A stretch of 64,000 bases of DNA from JAAYDY01 sp964500225 (GTDB lineage: Bacteria; Planctomycetota; Phycisphaerae; FEN-1346; JAACEH01), in assembly GCA_964500225.1 (NCBI GenBank), contig CAZCOA010000001.1:186001-250000 (forward strand), written 5' to 3'. Below are positions 41,120 through 49,832 of this stretch, piece by piece; the first letter of the stretch is position 1; every line of letters begins with the position of its first letter. The notes under the pieces are model-generated. The model did no database searches and was not told the DNA's origin. It saw nothing but the letters and a program-made list of their open reading frames with translations. The position numbers and the translations under genes are program-made.

Positions 41120-43801
41120 TCAGGGTACCGGCATGCCGTTCAGGACGTTCACGAGCAACGACATGTCGCCCGGCTCGGCGCCGCCGTTGGTGTCCAGGTC
41201 GAACGCGCAGGCCGGCAGACCCGACGTGTCGATGCCGTTCAGCCGGTTGACCAGCAGCGACATGTCGCCGGGCTCGGCGCCGCCATTGCCGTCAATGTCG
41301 CCGAGCTTGCGAACCGTCATCGCCACGTCGGCGAAGGCCTGGCCCGACACGTCGCCCGTGGCCGTCACGCGAAGCACGAGCGGCCCGGTGCCGGCCGCGC
41401 CGTCGCTCCGCAGGCCGCCGTACACGTACCGCACCAGCGGATCGCCGCCCGGATCGTTCTCGATGGCCACCTCGCCCGTGCCGCTGTCGGCCACTTTCTC
41501 GACCGCCAGCGTCACGCCCTGATTGCCGCCCCACTTCTCGACGCTGATAGCCAGCCGCGTCTTGTGCCCGTTCCTGGCCAGGATGCTGGGGGTGTTCTGG
41601 TACACCCAGTCCAGGTCGGCCGCCGCCGAGATGGTCAGGACGTTCGTCGTGGGGGTCACGGTCACGGTGACCGTGTCCTGGTCGGTGGCGCTGTCCTGGT
41701 CGGCGACGGTCAGCGTGAGGACGTGAACACCGACGGCCAGGCTGAAGTGCTGCACGGCCACGCCCTCGGCGCCCAGCAGCGTGCCGCCGTCTTCCCACCG
41801 CCAATCCACAAGGTTGCCGTCGGGGTCGGACGAGCGGCTGCCGTCGAGGGCCACCCAGGCGTAGCCGCTCGGATCGGCCTCGACGGTCTGGTCCTCGCCG
41901 GCGTCGGCCGTTGGCGGCGCGTTCAGGCGCAGCACGACGACATCGTCATCCGTGGCCCCCTCGTTGTCGGTCACCACGAGCGTGATGCTGCGAACGCCCA
42001 CGGGCAACGTGACCTGGGCGGTCTGGCCCGTGGCGATCTGCGTGGCCCCTTCCTTCCAGACGTAGCTGACGATGGTGCCGTCGGAATCGCTCGACGCGCT
42101 GCCGTCCAGGGTCACCGTGACATAGCCGTCACGGTCGGTGTCGTGGAGCAACTGGTTCGGCCCCGCCTCGGCCACGGGGGCGCGGTTCGGCTCCGGCTCG
42201 GCGTAGAGGATGTCGAGCTTCGCTCCGCGCGCGTGGCCGGTGTAGTCCCACTGGTACACGTAATGCCAGCCGATGGTGCCCGTGGGCCGCGCGCCCATGC
42301 CGCGAAGGCCCAGGAAATTGCCGGGGGCGTAGCCCGGCCGGTCGATGAACTCCTGCACAAGGGAGGAAATGTCCGGGCTGTCGTACCATTGCCCTTCCAG
42401 CCACGGGCTCTTCTCCATGATCCAGGTGACGGCGTTCTCGGTCACCGGCCACGTCCAGGGGTTGGTGGTAAACGCCGGGCAACTGTCGTAGTCGAACAGG
42501 TTCATCTGGAGAATCGGGCTGTTCTGCACATCGTTCTGCCCGTTGGAGCACGCCGAGACCTTGGCCTCGAGGATCGTGCTGCCCTTGGGAATCGTGATGG
42601 ACCACCGCATCCCCGACCGGCGGTCGCCGTAGTTGTACGGCCACAAAAGGACCGTGTTGGTCGCCGAGTTGCTCGTCGAGGTGAACTGGGTGTCGTCGGC
42701 GCTGGCCGCAATCTGGTACACGACGTGAATGCTGCCGGCCTTGGCAACGATCCGGACGTCGTCGCGGTCGGTGTTGCCCTGGTCGTCGGTCACGGTCAGG
42801 TAGATCGTGTGCGTGCCATAGGGCAGTTCCACCTCGGCGGTCTGGCCGGTGGCGATCACCGTGTCGCCTTCTTTCCAGACATAGCTGACCAGGGTGCCGT
42901 CGCGGCAGTAGCTGCCGGCCCCGTCCAGGACCACCGTGCAGGTGCCATTGGAATCGTTGTCCACGACGAACTGGTCGTCGCCGGCGTCGGCCCTTAACGG
43001 CAACTCGCAAAACATCTTATAGAGCACCAACAGGAGGGCCTTGCCCATGCGTTCCTGGATGAAGGGCGTGTTGGGGTGGATGTTGTCGCCGTTGGGGTAA
43101 TAGAGGTTGTACTCGGGCAGCAGGTAGTCGCCCTGCCAGACGCCCGCCGGGTCGGTACCCAGCAGCCGGGCCATATCGTAGAAGGGCTGGACGCCCATGT
43201 AGGCCGCCCGCGACAAGGCCCCGAATGCCGCCGAGGCCTGGTTGCTGTCGTGATAGTACTGGTCGATCATGTAGCCGGAGGTCACATAGATGACCTTGAT
43301 GTGCGGAAAATCCCGCCGCCAGCCGTCCAGAATCGCCTGATAGGTCGGAAAGGTGGCGGCATCGCAGAAATGGTACTCGACCATCACGGCATCGAGCTGG
43401 CCGTGGTAGCGATTGCGTACGAAGTTGTCGATTTCGACCAGGCGTGTGGCATAGGTGGGGTTCAGCGTGCACAGATAGTGGACGAAATCGAAGTTGTCGA
43501 AGACATTCAGGGGAATGTCCTGTCCGTTGTTGACATCGTAGGTGGGGCTTCGGTTGAGCTGGTAGATGGGGTTGGACGAGGCCAGGGCATTGACGCCGCT
43601 GAGGATGCCGAGGCCGAAGGATCGGCTGGCCATGAGGACGTGCTTGCTGCGGATGACCTCCATGTCGGCCGCGGTGATGCGGTCGAATTCGTGGTCGGCT
43701 TCGTAGGCTCCGACATAATAGGGCGGCCCGGCCTGGACCCCCCCCCCCGCCGCCATCATTAGCACTGCCAGCACAGCAACACCGATCCGCCGCGATACCA
43801 T
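41120..43801 (-). CDS. secreted SGNH-like protein with PKD-type domains and a C-terminal dockerin
   Basis: An 893-residue exported protein. After a signal peptide (residues about 1-25), residues about 26-280 look like an SGNH-type esterase-like domain, ending with NGDNIHPNTPF where the catalytic Asp/His block would sit; the nucleophile Ser is not obvious. Then follow a PKD-like repeat, a beta-sandwich (DNRLRE-like) domain, two further PKD-like repeats, a beta domain and a dockerin-like end with two EF-type loops, GDIDGNGGAEPGDMSLLVN and FDLDTNGGAEPGDMSLLV. Dockerins bind cohesins on the surface or in cellulosome-like assemblies. No cohesin was recognised in the window. The start at 43801 has GGGAGG upstream. 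Confidence 0.8.
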   Translation of the reverse strand: MVSRRIGVAVLAVLMMAAGGGVQAGPPYYVGAYEADHEFDRITAADMEVIRSKHVLMASRSFGLGILSGVNALASSNPIYQLNRSPTYDVNNGQDIPLNVFDNFDFVHYLCTLNPTYATRLVEIDNFVRNRYHGQLDAVMVEYHFCDAATFPTYQAILDGWRRDFPHIKVIYVTSGYMIDQYYHDSNQASAAFGALSRAAYMGVQPFYDMARLLGTDPAGVWQGDYLLPEYNLYYPNGDNIHPNTPFIQERMGKALLLVLYKMFCELPLRADAGDDQFVVDNDSNGTCTVVLDGAGSYCRDGTLVSYVWKEGDTVIATGQTAEVELPYGTHTIYLTVTDDQGNTDRDDVRIVAKAGSIHVVYQIAASADDTQFTSTSNSATNTVLLWPYNYGDRRSGMRWSITIPKGSTILEAKVSACSNGQNDVQNSPILQMNLFDYDSCPAFTTNPWTWPVTENAVTWIMEKSPWLEGQWYDSPDISSLVQEFIDRPGYAPGNFLGLRGMGARPTGTIGWHYVYQWDYTGHARGAKLDILYAEPEPNRAPVAEAGPNQLLHDTDRDGYVTVTLDGSASSDSDGTIVSYVWKEGATQIATGQTAQVTLPVGVRSITLVVTDNEGATDDDVVVLRLNAPPTADAGEDQTVEADPSGYAWVALDGSRSSDPDGNLVDWRWEDGGTLLGAEGVAVQHFSLAVGVHVLTLTVADQDSATDQDTVTVTVTPTTNVLTISAAADLDWVYQNTPSILARNGHKTRLAISVEKWGGNQGVTLAVEKVADSGTGEVAIENDPGGDPLVRYVYGGLRSDGAAGTGPLVLRVTATGDVSGQAFADVAMTVRKLGDIDGNGGAEPGDMSLLVNRLNGIDTSGLPACAFDLDTNGGAEPGDMSLLVNVLNGMPVP

Positions 43802-43964
43802 GGTTGCCTCCCGGCACAACAATCGGACACGTAGCGATGAGGTCGAACTCGTCCTTGCGGGGCCACTGTCGGCGGGCTGGAAGGGTCGCACGACGGCCCT
43901 CGCTCGAAACGGTCATCAAGGATGGCTGCCCAAGGGCGCCCCGATCACGGGGAGCAGTACGGAT

Positions 43965-43994
43965 AATATACACCATAAAGCCTGCAAGAAGCAA
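43965..43994 (-). promoter_or_regulatory. promoter of the dockerin-protein gene
   Basis: Minus strand TTGCTT (43994-43989), 18-base spacer, TATATT (43970-43965), leaving a leader of about 160 bases. Confidence 0.45.
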
Positions 43995-44052
43995 TTGATT
44001 AAGACGTCAGGCGTGCTCCGGCGGCGGCGCGGCCGCGGGAAGGGCTTTTTCC

Positions 44053-44082
44053 TTGACGGTGGCAGAGGGAATAGGATACCAT
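44053..44082 (+). promoter_or_regulatory. promoter of the rpmF-plsX-fab operon
   Basis: TTGACG (44053-44058), 18-base spacer, TACCAT (44077-44082). Transcription would start near 44089, at the foot of the hairpin 44093-44117. Confidence 0.5.
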
Positions 44083-44092
44083 GGCCGCTTTG

Positions 44093-44117
44093 ACGAGAGG
44101 GCTTGGAGCCCTCTCGT
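44093..44117 (+). promoter_or_regulatory. perfect inverted repeat at the start of the fab transcript
   Basis: ACGAGAGGGCT (44093-44103), three-base loop, AGCCCTCTCGT (44107-44117). It is either an RNA leader hairpin or a repressor operator overlapping the transcription start. No T tract follows, so it is not a terminator. Confidence 0.6.
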
Positions 44118-44164
44118 TAGCTTACAGTCTGGCCATGAGTGGCCATCAAGGGGATCGACGACCT

Positions 44165-44344
44165 ATGCTACCGAAACGCAAGTCAAGCAAGGCCCGCAAG
44201 CGGAAGCGTCGCAGCCATCACGCGCTGACGCCGCAGGCGACCATCATTTGCAGCCACTGCAACCACGTGACGTTGCCGCACCGCGTGTGCGACAACTGTG
44301 GCTGGTACCAGAACCGTCAGGTTGTGGCCACCAAGGAGAGCTGA
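44165..44344 (+). CDS. rpmF: 50S ribosomal protein L32
   Basis: A 59-residue L32: basic N-terminus LPKRKSSKARKRKRR, then the zinc-ribbon cysteines ICSHCNH and VCDNCGWY. It is a small subunit-interface protein of the 50S particle. The start ATG follows AAGGGGAT. The gene opens the fatty-acid operon rpmF-plsX-fabH, an arrangement conserved in many bacteria, with plsX starting five bases after its stop. Intact and of usual length. Confidence 0.95.
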   Translation: MLPKRKSSKARKRKRRSHHALTPQATIICSHCNHVTLPHRVCDNCGWYQNRQVVATKES

Positions 44345-44348
44345 AGGC

Positions 44349-45353
44349 ATGCGGACGGCCCTGGATGCGATGGGCGGGGATTTCGCGCCCACGGAGATCA
44401 TCAAGGGAGCGGTCGAAGCCCTTGAAATCCTGCCTCCGGAGGATTCGATTCTCCTGGTGGGCCCCCAGGATACCCTCGAGGGCGAGCTGAAGGCCCTGGG
44501 CGGCCCGTTCGACCGGATCGTGATCGAACACGCCGAGCAGGCCATCGGGATGGACGAATCGCCGGTCGAGGCGCTTCGGCAGAAACCGCGGTCCAGCATC
44601 AGCCGGATGGTCGAGGCGATGAAGGAAGGCCGCGCCGACGCGTTCGTGTCGGCGGGCAACACGGGGGCGGTCGTGGCGGCGGCGCAGATGGCGTTGCGGA
44701 CGCTGCGAGGCGTTCGCCGCGCGGGCATCTCGATCGTTGTGCCGACGTTCCACGGGCCTGTGGTGGTGATCGACGTCGGAGCCAACATTCACGCCAAACC
44801 GCTGCACCTGGCCCAATACGGGTTGATGGCCTCGGTGTACAGCCAGCGCGTTCTGGGGACCAAGAGCCCGCGCGTGGGGCTGATGAGCATCGGCAGCGAA
44901 GACGCCAAGGGCACGGACCTGGTCCGCGAGACGCGGCACCTGCTCCGCAGCGCGCCGATCAATTTCTGCGGCAACGCCGAAGGACGGGATCTGTTCAACG
45001 GCAGCTTCGACGTGATCGTCTGCGACGGTTTCGTCGGCAACGTCGTCCTGAAGGTGATCGAGGGCATGGGCGAAGGCATGATCCGGATGCTGGCCGAGGA
45101 ACTGGGTTCGTCCGCCCCGGACATGGTGTCGAAACTCAAGCCGGTCATTTCGAAGCTCCAGGAGCAACACGACTATTCGTCGTATGGGGGCGCGCCGCTG
45201 CTGGGAATCGACGGAATCGGCATCATCAGTCATGGTTCCTCCAAGGCTCGGGCCATCAAGAACGCCTTGAAAGCCGCCTCGCGATTTGCCGGGCAGAAGG
45301 TCAATGAGGCGATCGAAGACGCCTTGGCTCCGGCAGGAGAACTTCACCAGTGA
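44349..45353 (+). CDS. plsX: phosphate acyltransferase PlsX
   Basis: A 334-residue PlsX. Recognised by TALDAMGGDFAP at the N-terminus, VSAGNTGAVVAAA in the middle, MSIGSEDAKG, and a C-terminal DYSSYGGAPLLG. It converts acyl-ACP plus phosphate to acyl-phosphate, the donor for phospholipid synthesis via PlsY, in the cytoplasm next to the membrane. It overlaps fabH by four bases (GTGA), so the two are translationally coupled. plsY is not in the window. Confidence 0.95.
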   Translation: MRTALDAMGGDFAPTEIIKGAVEALEILPPEDSILLVGPQDTLEGELKALGGPFDRIVIEHAEQAIGMDESPVEALRQKPRSSISRMVEAMKEGRADAFVSAGNTGAVVAAAQMALRTLRGVRRAGISIVVPTFHGPVVVIDVGANIHAKPLHLAQYGLMASVYSQRVLGTKSPRVGLMSIGSEDAKGTDLVRETRHLLRSAPINFCGNAEGRDLFNGSFDVIVCDGFVGNVVLKVIEGMGEGMIRMLAEELGSSAPDMVSKLKPVISKLQEQHDYSSYGGAPLLGIDGIGIISHGSSKARAIKNALKAASRFAGQKVNEAIEDALAPAGELHQ

Positions 45354-46342
45354 GTCATCCGCGCAGCGTAAAGATCGTCGGGACCGGGTTTTACGTCCCC
45401 GATCGGATCATGACCAATGACGATTTCACGAAGCTCGTCGAGACGTCCGACGAGTGGATCGTGACGCGCACGGGCATTCGCGAGCGTCGCATCGCCGCCG
45501 AGAACGAGACCACGAGCGACATGGCCGTGGCCGCCGCCCGCGAGGCCCTGAAAGACGCCGGCCGCGAAGCGGCCGATGTGGACCTGGTGATTATCTCGAC
45601 CATCACGCCGGACCACATTTTCCCGGCCACGGCGGCACTGGTGCAGCACAAGCTGGGCATTCCGAAGTGCGGCGGCTTCGATCTGGAAGCGGCCTGCTCG
45701 GGGTTCGTATGCGGCCTGGCGATGGCCCGCGGTGCGATCATGACGGGCATCGCTCGCAGGGCCTTGGTCATCGGGGCCGAGAAACTCAGCGCCATCACCA
45801 ACTACAAAGACCGGGGCAGTTGCATTCTGTTCGGCGACGGGGCCGGGGCCGCCCTCCTGGAAGGTTCGGACGAGCCTGACACGGGAATCCTCTACAACAC
45901 GCTCGGGATCGACGGCGTAGGCAGCCATTTGATGATCGTTCCGGCCGGCGGCACGGCCCAGCCCGTGACCCACCGGAATCTGGACGAGGCGGCCCACAAG
46001 ATGGTCATCCAGGGCCGTGAGGTGTACCGTTTCGCCGTGGACAAGATGCAGGAACTGGTCCGCGACGCCATGGCCCAGTGCCACCTGACGGTGGACGACG
46101 TGGCGTTGGTGGTGCCGCACCAAGTGAACACGCGGATCATCGATTCGGCCGTCGGGCGTCTGGGGTTCCCGGCGGAGAAGATCTTCGTCAACATCGACAA
46201 GTACGGCAACACCAGCGCGGCGAGCGTGCCGATCGCGTTGGCCGAGGCGCGGCGTCAGGGTTGCCTGCGCGACGGCCAGACGGCGATCCTGGTCGCGTTC
46301 GGGGGCGGTTTGTCGTGGGCGTCGGCGGTCGTGAAATTCTAG
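45350..46342 (+). CDS. fabH: beta-ketoacyl-ACP synthase III FabH
   Basis: A 330-residue FabH. The catalytic triad is intact: Cys in EAACSGF (about residue 113), His in VVPHQVN and Asn in YGNTSAAS. It condenses acetyl-CoA or a branched acyl-CoA with malonyl-ACP to start fatty acid synthesis. The GTG start overlaps the plsX stop. Full length for the family (about 310-330). Confidence 0.96.
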   Translation: MSHPRSVKIVGTGFYVPDRIMTNDDFTKLVETSDEWIVTRTGIRERRIAAENETTSDMAVAAAREALKDAGREAADVDLVIISTITPDHIFPATAALVQHKLGIPKCGGFDLEAACSGFVCGLAMARGAIMTGIARRALVIGAEKLSAITNYKDRGSCILFGDGAGAALLEGSDEPDTGILYNTLGIDGVGSHLMIVPAGGTAQPVTHRNLDEAAHKMVIQGREVYRFAVDKMQELVRDAMAQCHLTVDDVALVVPHQVNTRIIDSAVGRLGFPAEKIFVNIDKYGNTSAASVPIALAEARRQGCLRDGQTAILVAFGGGLSWASAVVKF

Positions 46343-46439
46343 CGCGCCGCGGCGGCTGTCGATCCACCGTACGATTCTCGATGCCCGAGACGGATTTCTC
46401 GGGCGAATGGACCGGAACCAGAGGTCGAGGAGACCATTC

Positions 46440-47363
46440 ATGGGCAAGACCGCATTGCTCTTTCCCGGCCAGGGCGCTCAGAGCGTCGGCATGGGCGCGG
46501 ACCTGTACCAGGCCTCGCCCAGGGCGCGCGAGCTATTCGACCTGGCCGACCGGCTGCTCGGGTTCAAGCTCTCGACGATCTGCTTCGAGGGTCCCGAGGA
46601 ACGTCTGAACGCGACCGACATCAGCCAGCCGGCCATTTTCGTCACGAGCGTGGCCCTGGCCGAGTGTTTTGCGGCCGGGTCGGGCCGCGACGTGAAGGCC
46701 GCAGCGGCCGCGGGCTTGAGCCTGGGCGAGTACACCGCCCTGTGGGCCGCTGGCGCCCTGTCGTTCGAGGACGGCGTGCGTCTGACCCGCCGCCGGGGAG
46801 AGCTGATGCAGGCTGCCGCCGAGGCCAACCCGTCCACAATGGTGAGCATCATGGGACTGGACGAGGGGCAGGTAAAAAACATTTGTGAAGCGGCTTCGGC
46901 GCTGGGTATAATCTCGCCCGCCAATTTCAACTGCCCGGGTCAGATTGTGGTCTCGGGGACGAAGGGGGCATGCGCCAAGGCGCTTGCGCTGGCCGAGGAG
47001 GCCGGCGGCAGAGCCGTCGAGTTGAAAGTGGCCGGCGCGTTTCACAGCCAGTTGATGGCCTCGGCCGCCGCCGGGCTGGCGCGGGAGCTGGATGCCATTA
47101 CCCTGAGCGATCTGCGGATGCCGGTGGTGGCCAACGTCACGGCGAATTACTACGCGTCGTCGGCGGAGATTCGGCCGATGCTGGTCCGTCAACTGACGGG
47201 CAGTATCCTCTGGCAGAAGTCGATGGAGCGGCTGCTGGCGGACGGTTTCGACACGTTTTACGAGATCGGCCCCGGTCGCGTGCTTCGCGGCCTGATGAAG
47301 AAGATCGACCGCAGCGCCTCCGTGATGGGCGTCAGTGTCGCCGCAGAGACGGGCGTCTGCTGA
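46440..47363 (+). CDS. fabD: malonyl-CoA:ACP transacylase FabD
   Basis: A 307-residue FabD with LFPGQGAQSVGMG, the catalytic Ser in GLSLGEY (about residue 95) and His in GAFHSQLM. It moves malonyl groups from CoA to ACP. The start at 46440 has a GAGGAGA site upstream; the longer frame lacks one. Separated by 97 bases from fabH and 54 from fabG within the operon. Confidence 0.95.
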   Translation: MGKTALLFPGQGAQSVGMGADLYQASPRARELFDLADRLLGFKLSTICFEGPEERLNATDISQPAIFVTSVALAECFAAGSGRDVKAAAAAGLSLGEYTALWAAGALSFEDGVRLTRRRGELMQAAAEANPSTMVSIMGLDEGQVKNICEAASALGIISPANFNCPGQIVVSGTKGACAKALALAEEAGGRAVELKVAGAFHSQLMASAAAGLARELDAITLSDLRMPVVANVTANYYASSAEIRPMLVRQLTGSILWQKSMERLLADGFDTFYEIGPGRVLRGLMKKIDRSASVMGVSVAAETGVC

Positions 47364-47417
47364 GGCCGGAACAAGACCGGGAAACTTGCTGAGTCCTACC
47401 TGAGCGAGGAGGTTCTG

Positions 47418-48161
47418 ATGAGCGTCACGGACCGCGTAGCGATCGTGACTGGAGGCGGTCGCGGTATTGGCCGGGCGATAGCCGTGCGGCTGGCCCGAGG
47501 CGGCGCCAAGGTCGCCCTGATGGACGTGCTGGAAGAGCCGATGGCCGAGACCGTCAAGCTGTGCACCGAGGCGGGGTCGCCGCTGGTCAAGGCCTACAAG
47601 CTGGACGTGACGGACGAAGAGGCCGTTGAAAAGACCGTCGAAGCCGTCAACGAGGAATTCGGCAGCATCGATATCCTGGTGAACAACGCCGGCATCACGC
47701 GGGACGACCTGCTGATGCGGATGGAGACGAAGGCCTGGGACCTGGTCCTGGCGGTGAACCTGAAGGGGACGTTCCTGATGACACGGGCGGCGTCGCGCTA
47801 TATGATGCGTCAGCGTCGTGGCCGGATCGTGAACATCGCCAGCGTGTCGGGCCTGGCGGGCAATGCGGGGCAGGCGAACTACTCGGCGTCGAAGGCGGGC
47901 GTGGTGGGCCTGACGAAGACGACGGCGCGTGAGCTGGCGGCCCGGAATGTGACGGCCAATGCGGTGGCGCCGGGGTTCATCCGGACGGACATGACGGACG
48001 TGCTGCCGGCGGCGGTGAAGGAGAAGGCCCTGGCGAACATTCCGTTGCGTCGGATGGGCGAGGCCGAGGACGTGGCGGAGGCGGTGGCGTTCTTCGCTTC
48101 GGATGCGGCGGCGTACATCACAGGACAGGTATTGGCCGTGGATGGCGGCATGGTGATGTGA
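47418..48161 (+). CDS. fabG: 3-oxoacyl-ACP reductase FabG
   Basis: A 247-residue short-chain dehydrogenase. NADP site GGGRGIGRAIA, NNAGIT, catalytic Ser in SVSG and Tyr-x3-Lys in YSASKAG. It reduces 3-ketoacyl-ACP to 3-hydroxyacyl-ACP in the elongation cycle. AGGAGG lies upstream of the ATG. Its place between fabD and acpP supports the assignment over other SDR functions. Confidence 0.95.
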   Translation: MSVTDRVAIVTGGGRGIGRAIAVRLARGGAKVALMDVLEEPMAETVKLCTEAGSPLVKAYKLDVTDEEAVEKTVEAVNEEFGSIDILVNNAGITRDDLLMRMETKAWDLVLAVNLKGTFLMTRAASRYMMRQRRGRIVNIASVSGLAGNAGQANYSASKAGVVGLTKTTARELAARNVTANAVAPGFIRTDMTDVLPAAVKEKALANIPLRRMGEAEDVAEAVAFFASDAAAYITGQVLAVDGGMVM

Positions 48162-48243
48162 GGACAATTCGCAAGCCGGCGTCCCGGATGGCGGCCGGCC
48201 GATGAGTTGGTCGAACGATCAATCAGATTGGGAGGAAGTTATC

Positions 48244-48480
48244 GTGGCGTCGATCGAAGAACGCGTAACCAGCATTGTGGCCGAGCAGATGGGTGTTGAC
48301 AAGGCGAACATCAGCCCCGAAACATCGTTTATCAATGACCTGGGCGCCGATTCGCTCGATGTGGTGGAACTGGTCATGGAGCTTGAGGACGAGTTCGACA
48401 TCAGCATATCGGACGAAGACGCCGAGAAGATCAAGACGGTGGGCCAGGCGGTCGAGTACATTAAGGGGCACTCGAAGTGA
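48244..48480 (+). CDS. acpP: acyl carrier protein
   Basis: A 78-residue ACP with the phosphopantetheine Ser in LGADSLDVVEL and the usual four-helix acidic pattern. It carries growing acyl chains. The start is GTG at 48244 with GGGAGGAAG upstream; a longer frame from 48202 adds a non-family N-terminus. Its TGA overlaps the GTG of fabF (GTGA). Confidence 0.96.
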   Translation: MASIEERVTSIVAEQMGVDKANISPETSFINDLGADSLDVVELVMELEDEFDISISDEDAEKIKTVGQAVEYIKGHSK

Positions 48481-49718
48481 CGTCGGATCGTCGCGTCGTC
48501 ATCACGGGCATGGGTCTGGTCACGAGCCTTGGCCAGACCGTTTCGCAATTCTGGGACGGTCTGACGGCCGGCCGCAGCGGCGTTCGTCCGATCACGCGCT
48601 TCGACGTGAGCCAGTACGACAGCCGCATCGCCGGCGAGATTCCCGACTTCGATCCGGGCCCGTGCATCGACGCGCGTGAGGCCAAGCGCATCGACCGGTT
48701 CGGGCAGTTCGCCCTGGTGGCGGCTGCCGAAGCCGTGACCGATTGCGGGATGGACTTCGCGGCGGAGGATCCGTACCGGTGCGGCGTGATCATCGGCAGC
48801 GGCATCGGCGGGTTGCATGAAATCGAGACCCAGTTCGAGCGACTGTTGGAGAAGGGGCCGAGCCGGGTCTCGGCATTCCTGGTGCCGAAGCTGATGGCCA
48901 ATGCCGCCTCGGCGCTGGTGTCGATCCGGTACGGGTTGAAGGGTCCTAACGTGGCCGTGGTGTCGGCCTGTGCCAGTGCCACCAACTCGATCGGCGAAGC
49001 CTTCAAGGTGGTCCAGCGCGGCGAGGCGGACGTGATGGTCACCGGGGGCAGCGAGGCGGCCGTGACGCGGATCGGCCTGTCGGGGTTCTGTGCGATGAAA
49101 GCCCTCTCGACGCGAAACGACGCCCCCGAGCAGGCCAGCCGTCCGTTCGACCGCGACCGCGACGGGTTCGTCATGGGCGAAGGGGCCGGCATCCTGGTCC
49201 TGGAGGAAATGGAGCGTGCCAAGGCCCGCGGCGCGAAGCTCTATGCCGAGGTGATCGGCTACGGTATGGCCGGCGACGGGTGGCACATCACCGCGCCGGA
49301 CGAAGAGGGCCGCGGGGCGGCTGCCGCCATGGAAGACGCCCTGCGCGACGCGGGGTTGAACCGCGACGACGTGGATTACATCAATGCCCACGGCACCAGC
49401 ACGGGCCTGGGCGACGCCATGGAAGTGCGGGCCGTGCAGCGCGTCTTCGGCGACCGCGCCAAGCGAATCCCCATATCCAGCACCAAGAGCTTCATCGGTC
49501 ACCTGCTCGGCGCCAGCGGCGCCGTGGAACTGATCGCCACCGTCCGCGGCATGCAGGACAGCACGATTCACGCGACGCTGAACTTCCAGCGGGCCGACGA
49601 TGGGGTCGAGATGGATTTCGTGCCGGGGGCGGCGCGACGGACGAAGGTGGACGTGGCCATCAGCAACTCGTTCGGCTTCGGCGGACACAACGCCTGTCTG
49701 GCCGTGCGGCGCGTGTGA
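48477..49718 (+). CDS. fabF: beta-ketoacyl-ACP synthase II FabF
   Basis: A 413-residue FabF. Catalytic Cys in VSACASATNS (about residue 165), His in NAHGTSTGLGD and His in SFIGHLLGASG; the GFGGHNA end is present. It elongates acyl-ACP with malonyl-ACP. It closes the fatty-acid operon and is coupled to acpP by a four-base overlap. Downstream genes are on the other strand. Confidence 0.96.
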   Translation: MTSDRRVVITGMGLVTSLGQTVSQFWDGLTAGRSGVRPITRFDVSQYDSRIAGEIPDFDPGPCIDAREAKRIDRFGQFALVAAAEAVTDCGMDFAAEDPYRCGVIIGSGIGGLHEIETQFERLLEKGPSRVSAFLVPKLMANAASALVSIRYGLKGPNVAVVSACASATNSIGEAFKVVQRGEADVMVTGGSEAAVTRIGLSGFCAMKALSTRNDAPEQASRPFDRDRDGFVMGEGAGILVLEEMERAKARGAKLYAEVIGYGMAGDGWHITAPDEEGRGAAAAMEDALRDAGLNRDDVDYINAHGTSTGLGDAMEVRAVQRVFGDRAKRIPISSTKSFIGHLLGASGAVELIATVRGMQDSTIHATLNFQRADDGVEMDFVPGAARRTKVDVAISNSFGFGGHNACLAVRRV

Positions 49719-49832
49719 CGGCGGGAACGGACTTCACCGTCCGCACGAGTCCGCCCCCCTAGGAAAATGCCAAGGCAGTCTGTTCTCGACCGGGCCGCAG
49801 CATGTGGTCCGGTCGGTGTTTATGCGTTCCGC

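Larger units (their letters stand above)
43802..44164. other. divergent promoter region between the dockerin gene and rpmF
   Basis: Carries promoters on both strands (43965-43994 minus, 44053-44082 plus) and the inverted repeat 44093-44117. Bases around 43960-44000 are AT-rich. No additional gene is supported. Confidence 0.55.

Noticed and set aside
40283..42997. Plus-strand open frame of 904 codons
   Set aside because: It overlaps DUF4126 in another frame and runs antisense to the dockerin gene; no domain seen and no good start.
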